Source of the DNA: Viridothelium virens | Lineage: Eukaryota > Ascomycota > Dothideomycetes > Trypetheliales > Trypetheliaceae | Direction of reading: 5' to 3' | DNA length: 64,000 bases | Assembly (NCBI GenBank): GCA_010094025.1 | Contig: ML991771.1 | Location: 310,001-374,000 of the forward strand | Shown here: one piece after another, positions 30,762 through 43,200 of the stretch | Position numbering within the stretch: the stretch's first letter is position 1 | Layout: the number at the start of each line of letters is the position of its first letter | Notes under the pieces: generated by a model | What the model saw: only the letters and a program-made list of their open reading frames with translations | Database searches by the model: none | What the model was told of the DNA's origin: nothing | Made by a program: the position numbers and the translations under genes

Positions 30762-32793
30762 ATGGGGCACTTTTCTACCCGGGAGGACACAGAAAAAGGC
30801 TTCGCCAACGAGACTTATCTCACCAACGATAGCATACAAAGCTATGCGTGGGATAACGTCTCGGTAACTGTCACAGATCGTCGAACGAAGCAACCAAAGG
30901 CGATCTTGCAGAATATCAATGGCTTTGTCCAGGCCGGAGAGCTCCTCGCTCTCATGGGGCCAAGTGGAAGCGGAAAGACCACCCTTCTCAATGTTCTTGC
31001 AAACAGAGAGGTGTTGAAAGGAACGACTGTCCAACAATCGCTGTACATCAACGGCAAGACGCCCTCTTCTCGAGCATTTCGCAAAATCAGTTGCTTCGTT
31101 GAGCAAGAAGATGCTTTGACCGGCGCCCTGACTGTAGAGGAAACAATGAGCTTTGCTGCAAAACTTTCCTTACCAAGGTGCGTCCTGAAGCTGGCCGATA
31201 TCTGACCCAATTGACTGAGCTCGCTCGTAGCTCCATTAGCAAGTCCGAACGTATGGCTAGAATTGATACCCTTATCGCCTCCTTCGGACTTCGGAACCAG
31301 CGCCACAACTTAATAGGCACACCGATTCGGAAAGGAATAAGTGGCGGCCAAAAACGACGTGTCAGTGTGGCAAGTCAGTTGATCACAGCGCCTCGGATAT
31401 TATTCCTTGACGAACCGACCAGTGGTCTTGACTCGGCTGCTAGCTACGAAGTCATTTCTTATATCAAGAGCCTTGCTACAAAACACAAAGTGAGCTTCTG
31501 CAAACTGTGATAAAGTCTTGAACTTAGCTGATATTAATAGCTTCTTGTCATTGCTAGTATTCACCAGCCGTCGACCCAAACGTTTCGTCTATTCGACAAA
31601 TTGCTTTTGCTATCCCAAGGTTTGATAGTATACAACGGTCTTGTCTCTGATATCCACGACTACTTCAAATCCATCGGAACGGAAATACCGCTGTACATGA
31701 ACCCGGCGGAGTTCATGATTGAGCTTGTAAACACCGATTTCGCTCAAGACCAGGAGGAGTCTAGTCAAAAACTTAGGTGGATGCACGACGAGTGGAGCAA
31801 GTCCAAGTACGCCCAGCTTGTAGTCAAAGAAAACGAAGCAGAGCCAACACCAGAGGCCAATGTAAGCATCGAAGGATCCAGAGCTTCTCCAAGCAGGCTA
31901 CTTCTACCGCTCACGTTGGTCCATCGGTCGTGGATCAAGAGCTATCGCGATGTTATAGCGTATGGTATTCGGATTGCCATGTACATGGGCCTTGCCATCA
32001 TGATGGGTACAGTTTGGCTGCGACTTGGCGCCACACAAGACAATATTCAAGCTCTTATCAACGCCATTTTTTTCGGAGGTGCTTTCATGTCTTTCATGGC
32101 AGTCGCATACATCCCGGCTTTTCTGGAGGATAGGTCCCTCTTCATCAAGGAACGCGCCAACGGACTGTATGGTCCAACGTCGTTCATGGTCGCCAACTTC
32201 ATCACTGGGATTCCCTTTCTATGTGAGTATGAGAAACTACTCTCTTGACGACTGATACTGATACTTTGTTAGTCATCATCACGATGCTCTTCTCTATCAT
32301 AGCTTACTGGCTTTGCAACTTTCGTCCTACGGGGTCTGCCTTTTTTTGGTGGGTTCTCTGGCTGTTCCTCGATCTACTAGCTGCCGAGTCTTTGGTGGTT
32401 CTTATATCGAGCCTGGTCCCGATCTTTGTCGTTGCCCTGGCGGCGACCGCTTTTGCAAACGGCCTTTGGATGAGTGTAGGTGGCTTTATGGTTGAGCCGC
32501 ATAATCTGAATCCCTTCTGGCGCTACGTTTTCCACTATATCGATTACCAGAGCTACGTATTCCAAGGGATGATGGTGAATGAGTTCGGTAATCGGGTCTA
32601 CTCCTGTGGAACAGGTTGTCACTGCATGTATCAATCGGAGTTGGCGGATCAGTGCAAGATTGATGGGAAAGGAGTATTAGCTGTGTATGGTTACAGTCTC
32701 GACGAAAAAGGGACATGGATAGGAATTTTAATCGGCATCATTGCTGGTTACAGGTTACTGGGGCTGATAGTATTGTACCTCAGGAGATCGTGA
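30762..32793 (+). CDS. ABCG (White-type) half-size ABC transporter
   Basis: Four exons, 30762-31177, 31231-31489, 31541-32222 and 32273-32793, join in phase to 625 residues. The nucleotide-binding domain comes first: Walker A GPSGSGKT at 66-73, Q-loop CFVEQEDAL, signature GISGGQKRRVSVASQ, Walker B with D-loop ILFLDEPTSGLDSA, and H-loop IASIHQPS. All catalytic residues are present. About six hydrophobic spans follow in the ABC2-type membrane domain (for example DVIAYGIRIAMYMGLAIMMG and LFSIIAYWLCNF). A Cys-rich loop (CGTGCHCMYQSELADQC) precedes the last span, as in other ABCG half-transporters. Half-size ABCG proteins work as dimers and export lipids, sterols or toxic compounds; the substrate is not evident. 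Two dyad elements occur upstream. Confidence 0.92.
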
Positions 32794-33349
32794 GAGCCAA
32801 GTTTGCCACTGCGCAGAGGTTGATCTGGGTCAGATTTCATGGCTTTGACAGCCATTGGCTCAGCCTTGCCGTGGATCTACTTGTCCAATTAGGTATAATT
32901 AGCACTAGCTGCAGGATTCTCACCTCTCAGTTTAGAGACCATTCGATAGACCTGTATAGCCTGAATAGATCTACAGAGTTTTTGGTCATGATGAAGCTAC
33001 ATGCGTAGTTCGACAGGTCCCGCCTACCAATATTCCACACGAAGCATCACAAGTATGCTCATTGCGTTAATAATGTTCTTTTGCGTGACCAAATTCTGCC
33101 GAGTTCGGATGCAAAGCTAAATAAAGCCATTGTACTGCACGCAACTGATGTGATGAGTGCAAAAGCCAGCGGGCACGGTACGTCCAAAACGCGCTGTCAT
33201 GTGATCTAAAGTACCATGCAATCTCACCAGAATTTTCGCTCCATTTATTACACTTACAGCGTGGACGCATTGGGTCTGCTACTTCGAAATTGAAATTCCA
33301 TCGTGTTTGGTAAGGGGGTTAGTATTATCTGTGCTGAAATGTACAGCTA
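32794..33349. other. convergent 3' intergenic region
   Basis: 556 bp between the ends of the ABCG (+) and CLC (-) genes. AT-rich at 33,060-33,340; nothing recognised. Confidence 0.5.
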
Positions 33350-36187
33350 CTATGAACCTCCAGTTCCTGTCAGTGGAAAATGATCTTCAAGCTCCATGCC
33401 TTCTTCCTCCCAAGCAGTACCATCCACGCTTTCAACTTCTCCCCTCATGACTCCTCTTGTAGTCGCAGGGCTGGTCACTAGACCTGAGGGCTCAACGATC
33501 GTAGGTGCACTTCTCTGCAGACCAATATCGTGTTCACCCAGCTTGATCCTTCCTTTCGTCACACTTGTGATCTTCGCCGCCACCCAGGCAGCTGCTAGTT
33601 TGATTAAACTCCACAGCCGCTCTTGCTGTCCTGCAAATCGAGAGTCCTCACGAGGATTGTCATGTGCCTCGGCTTTGAACTGATATTTTAGACAATCTTT
33701 GACAGTTACAAGTCCTGTAAGCTTCCCACGATACTCAACGAGAATCACCCGTGGCCCCATCTTCTTGAAAAGTTCCATGACCGTTTCCAATGGTAGGCGA
33801 GGATGGACGGTTATTGGAGTCGGGTCAATGTATCGACTGAAGTCGACAGCGAGCTGGTCTCTGGTTGCGTCCATGTCATCAAAGTTGATGGCTGGTCCAG
33901 CAGACTCGTTGCCCAGGCCGAGTCTCTCAGGCTTTGCTGTAAAATAACATTTCGCACGTGGCGGAACGACTTGTGCCCGCTTTGCGCGATCGATAGCATA
34001 GCGGAGCTCAGTTCGACCAATATACCCAACGAGGGCTCTTGAGCCACGCTCTTCTACAATCGGGTAGCCTTGGAAAATATTTTCCGTCATGATTTTTTCG
34101 AGATGCCGCAGCTCTAAGCCGGAACAAGGGAGGAGGGTAAGATGACTCGTCATGACCTGTGACACCGGTACTCCAAAGGTATGATCCTCTTTATTATCCA
34201 GGAAGGGGAAGCCATTGAACCAGATCATGCGATCCGCTATTCCTCCTTTGCCGAATCGGTCGCTAACGGCCTTAGTGACGCCGACGACAATCTCAACTCT
34301 AGTCAGCAGATGCCACCTTTTAACATTTCCGCAGTCTTGACTTACCATGGTCGGCAAAATGTATGTCAGAGCACCGGTGAGTTCAAACATGATGACCACC
34401 ACTGAGACCGTGATATGCATGATACCGCTTAGTGCAGCTGCTGCTCCAAGGAAGGCATATGTACCAGGCGTGATGCACGGTACGTCCGGCTCGCATGTGG
34501 AAAAAAATGAGGAATCTGGGAAAGCCAGATGGAAGGCTTGCACTATGATACCAACCATTCGCCCGAAAGATGCCCCTATTGCCATGGAAGGCACGAAGAT
34601 TCCCGCTGGTACTTTGCAACCGTACGATATGATGACTAGAAAGGTTCGGAGTATTGCTGCCATAGCCAGGGACAATATCATCGGCCACCGATTCTGGATG
34701 CTGAAATGTATCAGTCCGATTGTGCAGCGAAGTAGGACGTACCCTTCGGAAGACTTACTCGCAGAGCTCCTCATGCACTACCTCTCCCTCGCACTCCCTA
34801 AAGAGTATCTCCATCGCCTCAGTCATGTCTATTCGCAGAAACATGTTTGGATAGCAAACGATTGCTGTGAAACCAGCCAATAGGCATGCCTCCAAGACCG
34901 CGTATTTGGTCAGGTACTTTTTCCGAAACGCCTGAGCTCGCAGATTCCATTTCATCACAAAAGAGCCGTAGAGTCCCCCAAAAATACCAATAATGATGTA
35001 GAAGACGATTTCGAAGAAATGCCAATCTCTATCATATTTCACCTGAAACATGACCAGGGCACCTGTCCGAAAGGGATTAAGACCTGCAAGAACCGCTGTA
35101 GCCACCAAAGCACAAAAGTAACTCCGCCACATCGTTTTGAGTGGGAAGTAATTCGACATTTCCTCCAGGGAGAAGAGTACTCCACCGATAGGACTCCCAA
35201 AAGCGACGGCGACCCCAGCTGCAGCAGTGGCACTGAGGATCTCCCGCATCTTGGCAGCGTTGCGTTTGTACTTGTCGAAGAGTTGGGCAATGACATTGCC
35301 GGTACATACCGCGTAGTGAACGCTAGGGCCTTCCTTGCCCACCGATAAGCCAGAGGCGATTGCCAGAGGAAGACCGATAGACTTGATCAGGAGGGTCCAG
35401 AAACCAAGGAATCCCTGCATGACAAAGCCCGCAATGATGCATTTGATTTCTGAAATACCAGAGCCAGCGGCATAAGGAGCAAACGATCTCACTAATTGGG
35501 CCGAAATAAAAGCGAAGAGAATCTTCCATCTGTCAGTACCTGTGAGAAGGCGGAACTCTGAGTAGGAGAGAACGAACCGAGATAAGGATATAGAGTAAAT
35601 AATTTATAGGCAACAGAAAACTCCAGCGATGCCATTGCTCACAGCCTTTAGATCATCAACTCAATTCTCACGTGTGCAGGTTGACTCATTGGGAGAGTCC
35701 TACCTTCTTCAGCGCCCCAGCAGCAAAACTGCTCATTCAAATAGAACGCCGTAGTGCAATACCCCAGTTTGATATCACTTAACCACTCTGTAACGATATT
35801 CAAGAACGCCGCATTGAGTCCAATAGCTGCTCCAATGATACTGACGACAATCCAGCCCTGGCCAGCATCATAGCTCTCCCAGAGCTTTCTTCTCCATCCT
35901 ATCCCGCCCTCGCGCTCGAAGAACCCAGCCTTCTCTTGCCTTCGCGCTTTTCGACGAAGCTGCTCGTGGGCAGCATCTTGGACCCAGTCGATGGTGGTGA
36001 AGTCCTCATAGCGTTTTATCTCATTGATCTCTTCGGTAATCGCATGTTCGGCAGGGGTGTTGGGATCTTCGGTGCCATGCTCGATGGCCGACAGGCGGCG
36101 ATTGATGGAACGGGCCGACAGAGTAGGTGCGAGAGAAGGTCGAGGAGAAATGGGAGCAATGGAAATGGCGCTAGGTCGTCGGGTCAT
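33350..36187 (-). CDS. CLC-family chloride/proton exchanger (GEF1-like) with CBS domains
   Basis: Four exons, 36187-35704, 35539-34759, 34700-34346 and 34291-33350, join in phase to 853 residues. A ~115-residue cytosolic N-terminus is followed by the CLC membrane domain. Anion-site motifs are present: GSGISE (187-192, with the chloride-type Ser188), GKEGPSV with gating Glu231, and FSLEE with Glu288. The 57-residue gap between Glu231 and Glu288 equals that between gating and proton glutamates of human ClC-5, so a 2Cl-/H+ exchanger of Golgi or endosome membranes is likely. After residue ~560 come two CBS domains (SQVMTSHLTLLPCSGLELRH; HPRLPLETVMELFKKMGPRV). The third intron (34345-34292, 54 nt, acceptor GTTGAG) is divisible by three with no stop, so unspliced RNA would add 18 residues before MIVVGVTKAVSDRFG. 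Yeast Gef1 supports copper loading of iron-uptake oxidase. Confidence 0.92.
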
Positions 36188-36409
36188 GGCATCTTGCTTG
36201 CGCTCTTGTGCAACTGGGTTCGACGGCTCAGGTGGAGGTGGATGAGATATGCTCTTTGTTGGGCTCTCCGCCGCAAAACGGCAGCGGAGCAGACGAATTG
36301 GTCAATCCGTCACTCCCCCACCATCGCGAACGCGTCTTATTGACCACCTCTCCCTCAATATGCACTCCTAATAAACGACCATAATTAAAGAGGGCACGGC
36401 CATTTCGAG
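36188..36409. promoter_or_regulatory. short divergent promoter region
   Basis: 222 bp between the divergent starts of the CLC gene (-) and the DPB3-like gene (+). No specific element recognised. Confidence 0.4.
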
Positions 36410-37058
36410 ATGCCATACAACAACAATCCGATCCCAAAGCCTACGGAATTCCATGGCAGCGCCAATCTCCCGCGTACGTTGAACGCAGTGCACGCGTTAA
36501 GTGCTTTCTGAATGCTAAGATTATTTGCAGTTGCCCGTGTCAAGAAGATCATCAACGCCGACGACAGTATACACAGCTGCTCTAATAATGCTGCCTTCGT
36601 AATCACCGTGGCTGCGGAAATGTTCATGCATTATCTAACCGAGAAGACTTACGACGTCGTTAAATCCGAGAGAAAACCAAGACGAAATATCCAGTACAAG
36701 GACGTTGGTAGGTGTTCTCAATGTTTTCTCCGAAGATGTTGTGGCTAAGTGAAAAGTAGCAAATGCCGTAGCGCGTTTCGACAACCTAGAATTCCTCACT
36801 GATGTAGTCCCGCGAACTGTCACCTACAAGGAGTACAAGCAGAAGCAAGCGAAGCAGACTACTGGTCCGACACTGGCGAATGGACAAACGACGATCGACG
36901 GCAAGAAGACAAAGGTGGATCCAGCAGATGACGAAGGGATTGATGATGATGCTACAGAAGAGGACGTCGAAATGGAGGAAGCATCCGGAGTTGATATAAT
37001 ACCGACGGATGAGACTAAAGAGCTTGCTATTAGGGATCACCAGGGACCGCCATCTTAG
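36410..37058 (+). CDS. Histone-fold protein of the DPB3/CHRAC1 type
   Basis: Three exons, 36410-36473, 36531-36707 and 36760-37058, join in phase to 179 residues. The short N-terminus leads into LPLARVKKIINADDSIHSCS, NNAAFVITVAAEMFMHYLTE and RRNIQYKDVANAVARFDNLE, a complete H2A-like (NF-YC/CBF) histone fold. The following LTDVVPRTVTYKEYKQKQ resembles the helix after the fold in DNA polymerase epsilon subunit Dpb3 and its relatives Dls1 and CHRAC1. An acidic tail follows (DDEGIDDDATEEDVEMEE). Such proteins pair with a second histone-fold subunit in the polymerase epsilon holoenzyme or in ISWI/CHRAC chromatin remodelling. Which complex applies here cannot be decided from one subunit. Confidence 0.85.
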
Positions 37059-37402
37059 GGATACAGCATGAGCTATGAGCATTTATCGGGATATTCATCA
37101 CGATATGGAGTTTGGATTTCTACAGGGACATGGTCTGAATATTGGATCCTCGGGTTAGCGATTTGCATATAAGAGGTATGCCAGCTAAGCAATGGATGAC
37201 TAGTATAATCTCTACACAAAGCTTTCTTGTGTGATATTTTGTATTGTTCAGGGGCTTCAAATTGGGTGCTACCGAATGCTGTTAGACGCTCGCTAAGCGA
37301 CTAATACTGAGGCTGCCATGTTTTCTGGAGTTTGTCTAAGTTCAGCCACGGAATCATCTCAAACCTTCCCTTGCCTTTGAGCCTCATCACCTTCTCCCTG
37401 GC
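37059..37402. other. convergent 3' intergenic region
   Basis: 344 bp between the DPB3-like (+) and MFS (-) gene ends. Nothing recognised. Confidence 0.5.
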
Positions 37403-39084
37403 TCAATCCCTCTTCCTCCCAATCCGAGGCAACGCCATCCAGCACGCCCAAGCCGCCGCCAACATCGCCAGAACAATCGGCTGCAATACCTGCACGCCTC
37501 TCGCCTGAGCAATGGCACCCACCACGAACGGAAAGATTGCAGCACCACCTCCTCCAAACGCACTCGCGAACCCAACCGCGCTAACATGCAGATGCTTCGG
37601 CAACAGCTTCGTCGCCGCCACCACCGCCGCCGGAAACAACGGCCCAAGAAAGAACCCCTGCAGACTCACCGCCACCGCACCCACATAAAACTGCGGCACC
37701 AGCCAAAACAACAACTGCAACGCCATCGCCACAGGCAAGTACACCGCAATCGCGAGCTTCTCCCCAACCCTCGGCGTCACAAACCCCAACACCACCCTCC
37801 CGACCGTGATGCCGAGCCAAAACCCCGTCTCGACCATGCCCGCGCTGAACGGCGCCCCGTGCCGCACCGACATCATGAAGGTCACGATCCAGCCCCCGAG
37901 CGTGACTTCGACGCCCACGTACAGCAGCAGGAAGACCGAGCACAGCCAGGTGGTGCGGGCGGCGGGCGCGCTCGCGATCGCCTCTTTCATGCGGGGCCCG
38001 GAGGAGGCGGAGGTGCGTGGGTGGGCGGCGCGGAAGGCGGCGCCGGTGGAGCGCCAGAAGGCGTGGGTGGAGAGGAGGAGCTCGAGCGCGGCGCCGCCGA
38101 TCTAGGAGGGAGGCGAGTGGTGAGTTGAGTTGGGTGGGAAATGGTGTTGGAAGGGGGAAGGGGAGGGGAGGGGAGGTGAGGGGACGGGGGAGGGAGGGGA
38201 TGGCGTACCATTAGGTAGTAGAAGGTATACCAGGGGAAGCGGTCATTCACGACCATGGTGGTGGCAGCGAGGGGTGCGATCACGGCGCCAAGGCCGTAGA
38301 AGCCGTGTAGGAATCCGAGGATCTCGTTCGCGTTCGCCATGTTCCCAATCCAGGCGTTCCAGGCGCCATCCTCGATGCCATTCCCAAACCCTGCGAGGGC
38401 GAAGATGATGATGAGGACTGGATAGGGTGGATGGAGGGCAATGACAGTATAGGCGATGAGATGCGAGAGCGGTCCGAGGAATGCGATTCCCCGCTGGCCG
38501 AATTTCATGTGTATTGCGTTGTTCAGCAGAGCAGCGGACGAATATCCAGCGAATGGGGTGAGAAAGACAAGCGAAATCACTGTATAGCTCAGGTGGTAAT
38601 ATTTTTCCAGCTAGATGGTGTTAGCGATGTTCTATTTGCAAGTCGACTTAGGCGTACGTAGGGTATCAAGGCCTAGAATCTCATGAGCACACTATCTCTA
38701 CGTGAGACATCCACGGCGACTTACACCATACGCTGCGTCATTAGCTCCCATTATCACGAATGACCAAAAGGTTGCAGCTGTTCGGTAGGCATTGACCTTT
38801 GGTGAGTTCCATCGGGGTAGCTCCTCGAAAGCTACAGAAGGGGAAGGTAGAGTTTCGTTTCTATCCTCTGTTTGCTGTGTGCTTGCTTCCGCCTCGACAA
38901 TTTCACTGTTATTCCTGACTTTAGTCTTTCGTGGAATTCGTCCTAGCATAGATAGGAGGGGTTTTGTTCTGTGACTGTTGCTGCTGCTCGGAGGTTGACC
39001 ATCATGCTGCTGAGGAGTATGGTGGACTGGCTGCAGTTCCAGTACTTGTGTTGCAGAGGATTCACTAATTGGAAAAGATGACAT
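37403..39084 (-). CDS. Major facilitator superfamily transporter (BSC6/fucose-permease-like)
   Basis: Five exons, 39084-38725, 38672-38658, 38610-38209 and 38101-37403, plus the introns between them, give 491 residues; note that these are four coding blocks, one of them only 15 nt. The micro-exon 38672-38658 encodes ALIPY and restores the family motif MGANDAAYGALIPYLEKYYH; skipping it keeps the frame. About 100 polar residues precede roughly twelve hydrophobic spans. Recognisable pieces are SLVFLTPFAGYSSAALLNN, GFGNGIEDGAWNAWIGNMAN (helix 4-5 region), GFLHGFYGLGAVIAPL, and the second-half segments GWIVTFMMSVRHGAPFSAGM and FWLGITVGRVVLGFVTPRVG. These fit fungal relatives of fucose permease. 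The substrate is unknown. The + strand is C-rich to ~37,850 and G-rich after ~37,960; the intron 38102-38208 holds a G-run tract. Confidence 0.88.
38138..38200 (+). other. G-run tract with G-quadruplex potential, inside an MFS intron
   Basis: The + strand has repeated runs of four or five G separated by one or two other bases (GGGGGAAGGGGAGGGGAGGG and onward), more than four runs in a row. This fits the rule for intramolecular G-quadruplexes. The transcript of the MFS gene would carry the C-rich complement. Confidence 0.7.
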
Positions 39085-40230
39085 AGTTGGTCTCAGGATT
39101 GGAACAGTGAGGAATTGAATATTTCTGATCGAGGATATGATTGTTTGTGGACGTGAGAACTATGAATATCTATTTGTGCAAATATTGTCCAGGGGCACGA
39201 CAAGACTTTGTGGATTTACACGAAATCTAAGAGAGGAGACAGTCGCCCTACCGATACCACTCAAATAGATACGAAGTACTTCGTAGACCTGGTTCACGTA
39301 TGAGTCAAACATTCCCCCGGATCATTGAGGGGCGCGTGGGGTTCTGGGTTTTGGTGCGAAGGAATTGTCCGAAACTTGCATGATTAGCTCCAGCTTAGTT
39401 AAGACTCTCGGTCTTGGCGTGTAAAAAGAGAATGTCAGCGAAGCAGTGGGAAACTCGATTGGCTTGGATGCAGGTGTTTCCAAGATATCATGCAAGGGCA
39501 TCTCATATCAGAAGATACATCTTCACCGGAAGCGGACTTCAAAGCTGCCAAGAATGAATGGAATTTTGGACATTGGAGATAGGTTGCAATAACATCTCTG
39601 GCGTAGCAGTCATTAACGACACATTGTCTTGGTTACGCAAAAATAAGCTTTTCGAAAGTATCTCAAGACTCTTACGGTAGACAGTCATGCGACCCATACA
39701 AGGATATAGAGGAGTGTGTTTTATAATTAAACAATGCAGCTTATCCAGCTTTCGCCAGTCTGCATATCTCTTTCTCTAGAGTGGAGTTGGTATCTTACGA
39801 GAATATGGTACATAAATTTCCCGCTCAAATTCGCCCGCTGTGTATGCATTCGTCAACCCGCAGAGCCTTAGCCAACCTCAGAATACGCCTTGCAAATGGC
39901 GGAGGATTAACGCAAGTGAAACTCCAGAACACCATGGCTACCGTCCGCGTCCCTTTTGTAAAGCTCGCCCGAATCGCCTGAGGGTATAACAAAAGAAAAG
40001 TGGTCCAACAAAAGGAAAGGTTTCCGTGATGCACCATTTCATCCGTTTTCAAAGCTTCCGTTGGGGACATACCCGAGTCGTGTGGAGCTGAGGAGGATTA
40101 TCATACCCCACAAATGGCTCTTCTCTTTATTTACTCCTTTTCTCCCTCTCAATTTTGTTTCTCGGATTTCTTTTTTTTGTTTATGCCCAGTATTTCCCAA
40201 ATATACGCCCTAAAGATCCCCAACCCTGAT
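39085..40230. other. 1.1-kb intergenic region
   Basis: Lies between the MFS start and the CYA5-like stop. A 45-codon ATG frame at 39846-39980 on the + strand encodes a basic peptide (begins MHSSTRRALANLRIRLANGG) that looks a little like a mitochondrial leader, but no exon partner was found. Near 40,120-40,180 the + strand is T-rich. Nothing else seen. Confidence 0.4.
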
Positions 40231-43200
40231 TCACGCATGTCCACCTCCCACCAATTCCGCAATCTTGTTCGCCACTGCAGCGGGATAACCACGACTCAGT
40301 GCCTCCCTCACGACATCGGTGGCATTTTCCTTCTGCTCAGCTGCAAGGTAGGCACGCGTCATCGCTTCATAAGTGCTTGGCTCTCGGCTATCTCGCTTGA
40401 CGGCGTCAAACACCTCTCGCGCTCGCTTGATATCCTTCTTGAGAGCCCACCCATGAATGAGCGCATTGGCAATATATGGCGTCATCGTTACACCGCGGCG
40501 TCGCATGCTCCCCAACAGGGGTTCTGTGGCTTCCACGGCGTGGTTGGCGACCATGGCTTCGAAAAGAGCTTGATAGAGACACGGCTGAATCTTGATCCGG
40601 GGATCTCCAAGCACGTCATCAAACATCTGCTTTGCACCCTCTACATCGTGGAGGACACATCCTTTTGCATGGATGAGAGACGCATAGTGCACAGCCTCTG
40701 GCATTTCACCTGCTGATTTCATCTGGTCTAACACGCGTTCGGCTTCGTGCATATTAATAGTGTCCAGTGTGGCGTAGGTGTCGATGAGGAGCTTATAGGT
40801 GTGGGGTGTAGGCTGAATTCCTTTGCTCCGCATGCGCTCATAGTACGCTAGGACCTTTGACCGATCGCGCTTCGTGGTGAGGAAGAACTGCATCATGCTA
40901 TGATATGGTGCAGGGCGAGGCTTATAGTTAGGCATCCTCTCCATTTCCTCAAATAAATCTTCGGCAAACTTCTCATCACTGACACGGCAGAGAGCGTTGA
41001 CGATCGTACCATAGGTAACCGAGGTAGGTCGGATCTGAAGGCTGCGCATTTCGTTGAAGTAGAATAGGCAGTCATCGATGCGGCGAGCCTTACCGAGCTT
41101 ACCGATGAGTGCATTGTAGAGGAATGATGATGGCTCGACACCTTCAGCTTTGGCGCGATGGAAAATTTTGACAGCTTCAGTAGCTTCATCAAAAGTCTTC
41201 GTGGATTCTTTGAGCGTGGTGATATAAAGGCCAAACGTGTTTGCGGATGGAGCTCCTCCTACTTCATTTAGCTCCTGATGGAAGTGAGCAGCCTCGTTAC
41301 GAGCACCCGTATTGAGACAAGCAGCCACCATGGTGTCTAGAATACCGTGCCATCCGTACTGGACAACGCGGTTGTGAGGCAGAAACGGAACATCCTGCTT
41401 GGCGCTCTCCAATATTTCGTGGGCAAGTGTAAGGCGACCTTCACGAGCAGCAGCAGAAATCAGTTTGCCATACGTGAAGAAGCGTGGGTGACGACCGGCG
41501 CGACGCATGTTCCTAAATTTGCTCAATGCCTCGTTGAGATGTGCACCGTGTCGGCCATGAGTCTTGTCCAGAAGATCAGTGATGGCTTGGGATCCTCTGT
41601 TGTCGGTTGTAACCGCGTACGGGTCGTAGTCATCAGAGGCCGATTGTGAAGACACTGGCGCAGGAGGCGGATAGGGCGAATAAACCATCGGGAAGAAGAC
41701 CTGATCCTGAAGCGGGTATCGGTAGTGCTGCCATCGCGGACTTAGTTCGGAACGCTTCATCTGGCTGATAGCTTGCTCGACGATGTTGCAGACCTGGTCA
41801 TCGAGTGGAATGCCGTTTCTCGTGACGAGATCCAACAGGTAGGTAAAGCGAGCTTCGTGGGCAATTTCAGATTTAGGAGCATTACCTAAGACCATGTCTG
41901 CCTGAATCTGGGTTAGGAGGGCAACATCGTGCCAAGGCAACCTCGCAATGCCTTCCAAGCTCAAGCCAGCGAATACGTGGTCGACAACTGGATGGATAAG
42001 ACCACCGTTCTCAACCATGGTCCACAAGAGCTCCATACTGGCGGAGGAGGATATAACAATGCCATTCTTTTGCAAGAATTGCCCAATGACTCCGATGGCT
42101 TCATCAATTTGATCAACCATCTCGGTCTTTGACTCAGAAACATCCCTCAGGCGAGCAAACATTGAACGACTTTGCTGCAAGGCTTGTTCCGCTTGATCAG
42201 AACCTAATATCGCGATAGCGTGCATAACGGTCGGTTCAAGGAAGGAAGCCCGTGTTGGAGATTGTGTCAAAATGTTCCAGTAAGTATTGGCAGCGTCAAC
42301 ATCACCATTGCGAACATGCATAGCAAGGAGAGCCATTGCAGAACGCGCAGTGTCAATGCCCTCCTCCTTGTCGAGGGCATCAAATGACTTTTTCGCGACG
42401 CTCTCTACATTCTTGTCCGCCGCGGTAAGGCATATCTCCTTCAGTGCTGTAGCGCGGGCACCAGCGTCAAGGTGGCTCTTGGAAAAAGCAAGGGCTTCTT
42501 CAAAAGCGCCGTTTTTGATCATTTGAGGGACAAAGGCCTTTGCACTCACGACTTCCCGTAACAGATCGAGTTTCTTTGGATCAGCAAGTCCGGCTTCAAC
42601 CTTTTCCAAAAACCTCCTGCCACCTTCGACCCTGCCACAGGTTTCATAAGCCTTGATTAAAGCAGCATAAACGTGCTCATCCTTCCGGAAGATCGAGTTT
42701 TCGCCAGCATCATTGCGAATAGCCAGGGCCTTGTATTCGTCGTAACATTCGACAGCACTGCGGAGGTCGCCCGAGGCTGCAAAAGCCTGGATCATCGGAG
42801 CAAAGATATCGGCAAAAGGCACTATTTTCGCATTTTCCATATGGTCGTAAACACGGACCATATCTTCAACATGTCCTTGTTCAGCGCAAGCAGTGACCAA
42901 TAATCCGTATGTGTTGGCATTAAATGTATGGCCATGTTGAGAAGTGGTGGAAGTCTTGAAAACCTTCATAGCCAAGCTGAGAGAGTCGTCCTCGGCCAAG
43001 ATATCCAGTTCAGCCTCATTTGAAGAGAACATGAACTTACCCACCTCCTCCAGACCCCCAAATCGGACTCTCTTCTCCTCCAATCCGCGCTTCATCAGAT
43101 ACACGTCCAGAGCCCGAGTAGCAAGAACATCTAGTAGGATAGTATAAGTGGCAGTATCCGGTAGCACGCGCCTCCTGAGCATGTCAGAGTAGACGTCGAG

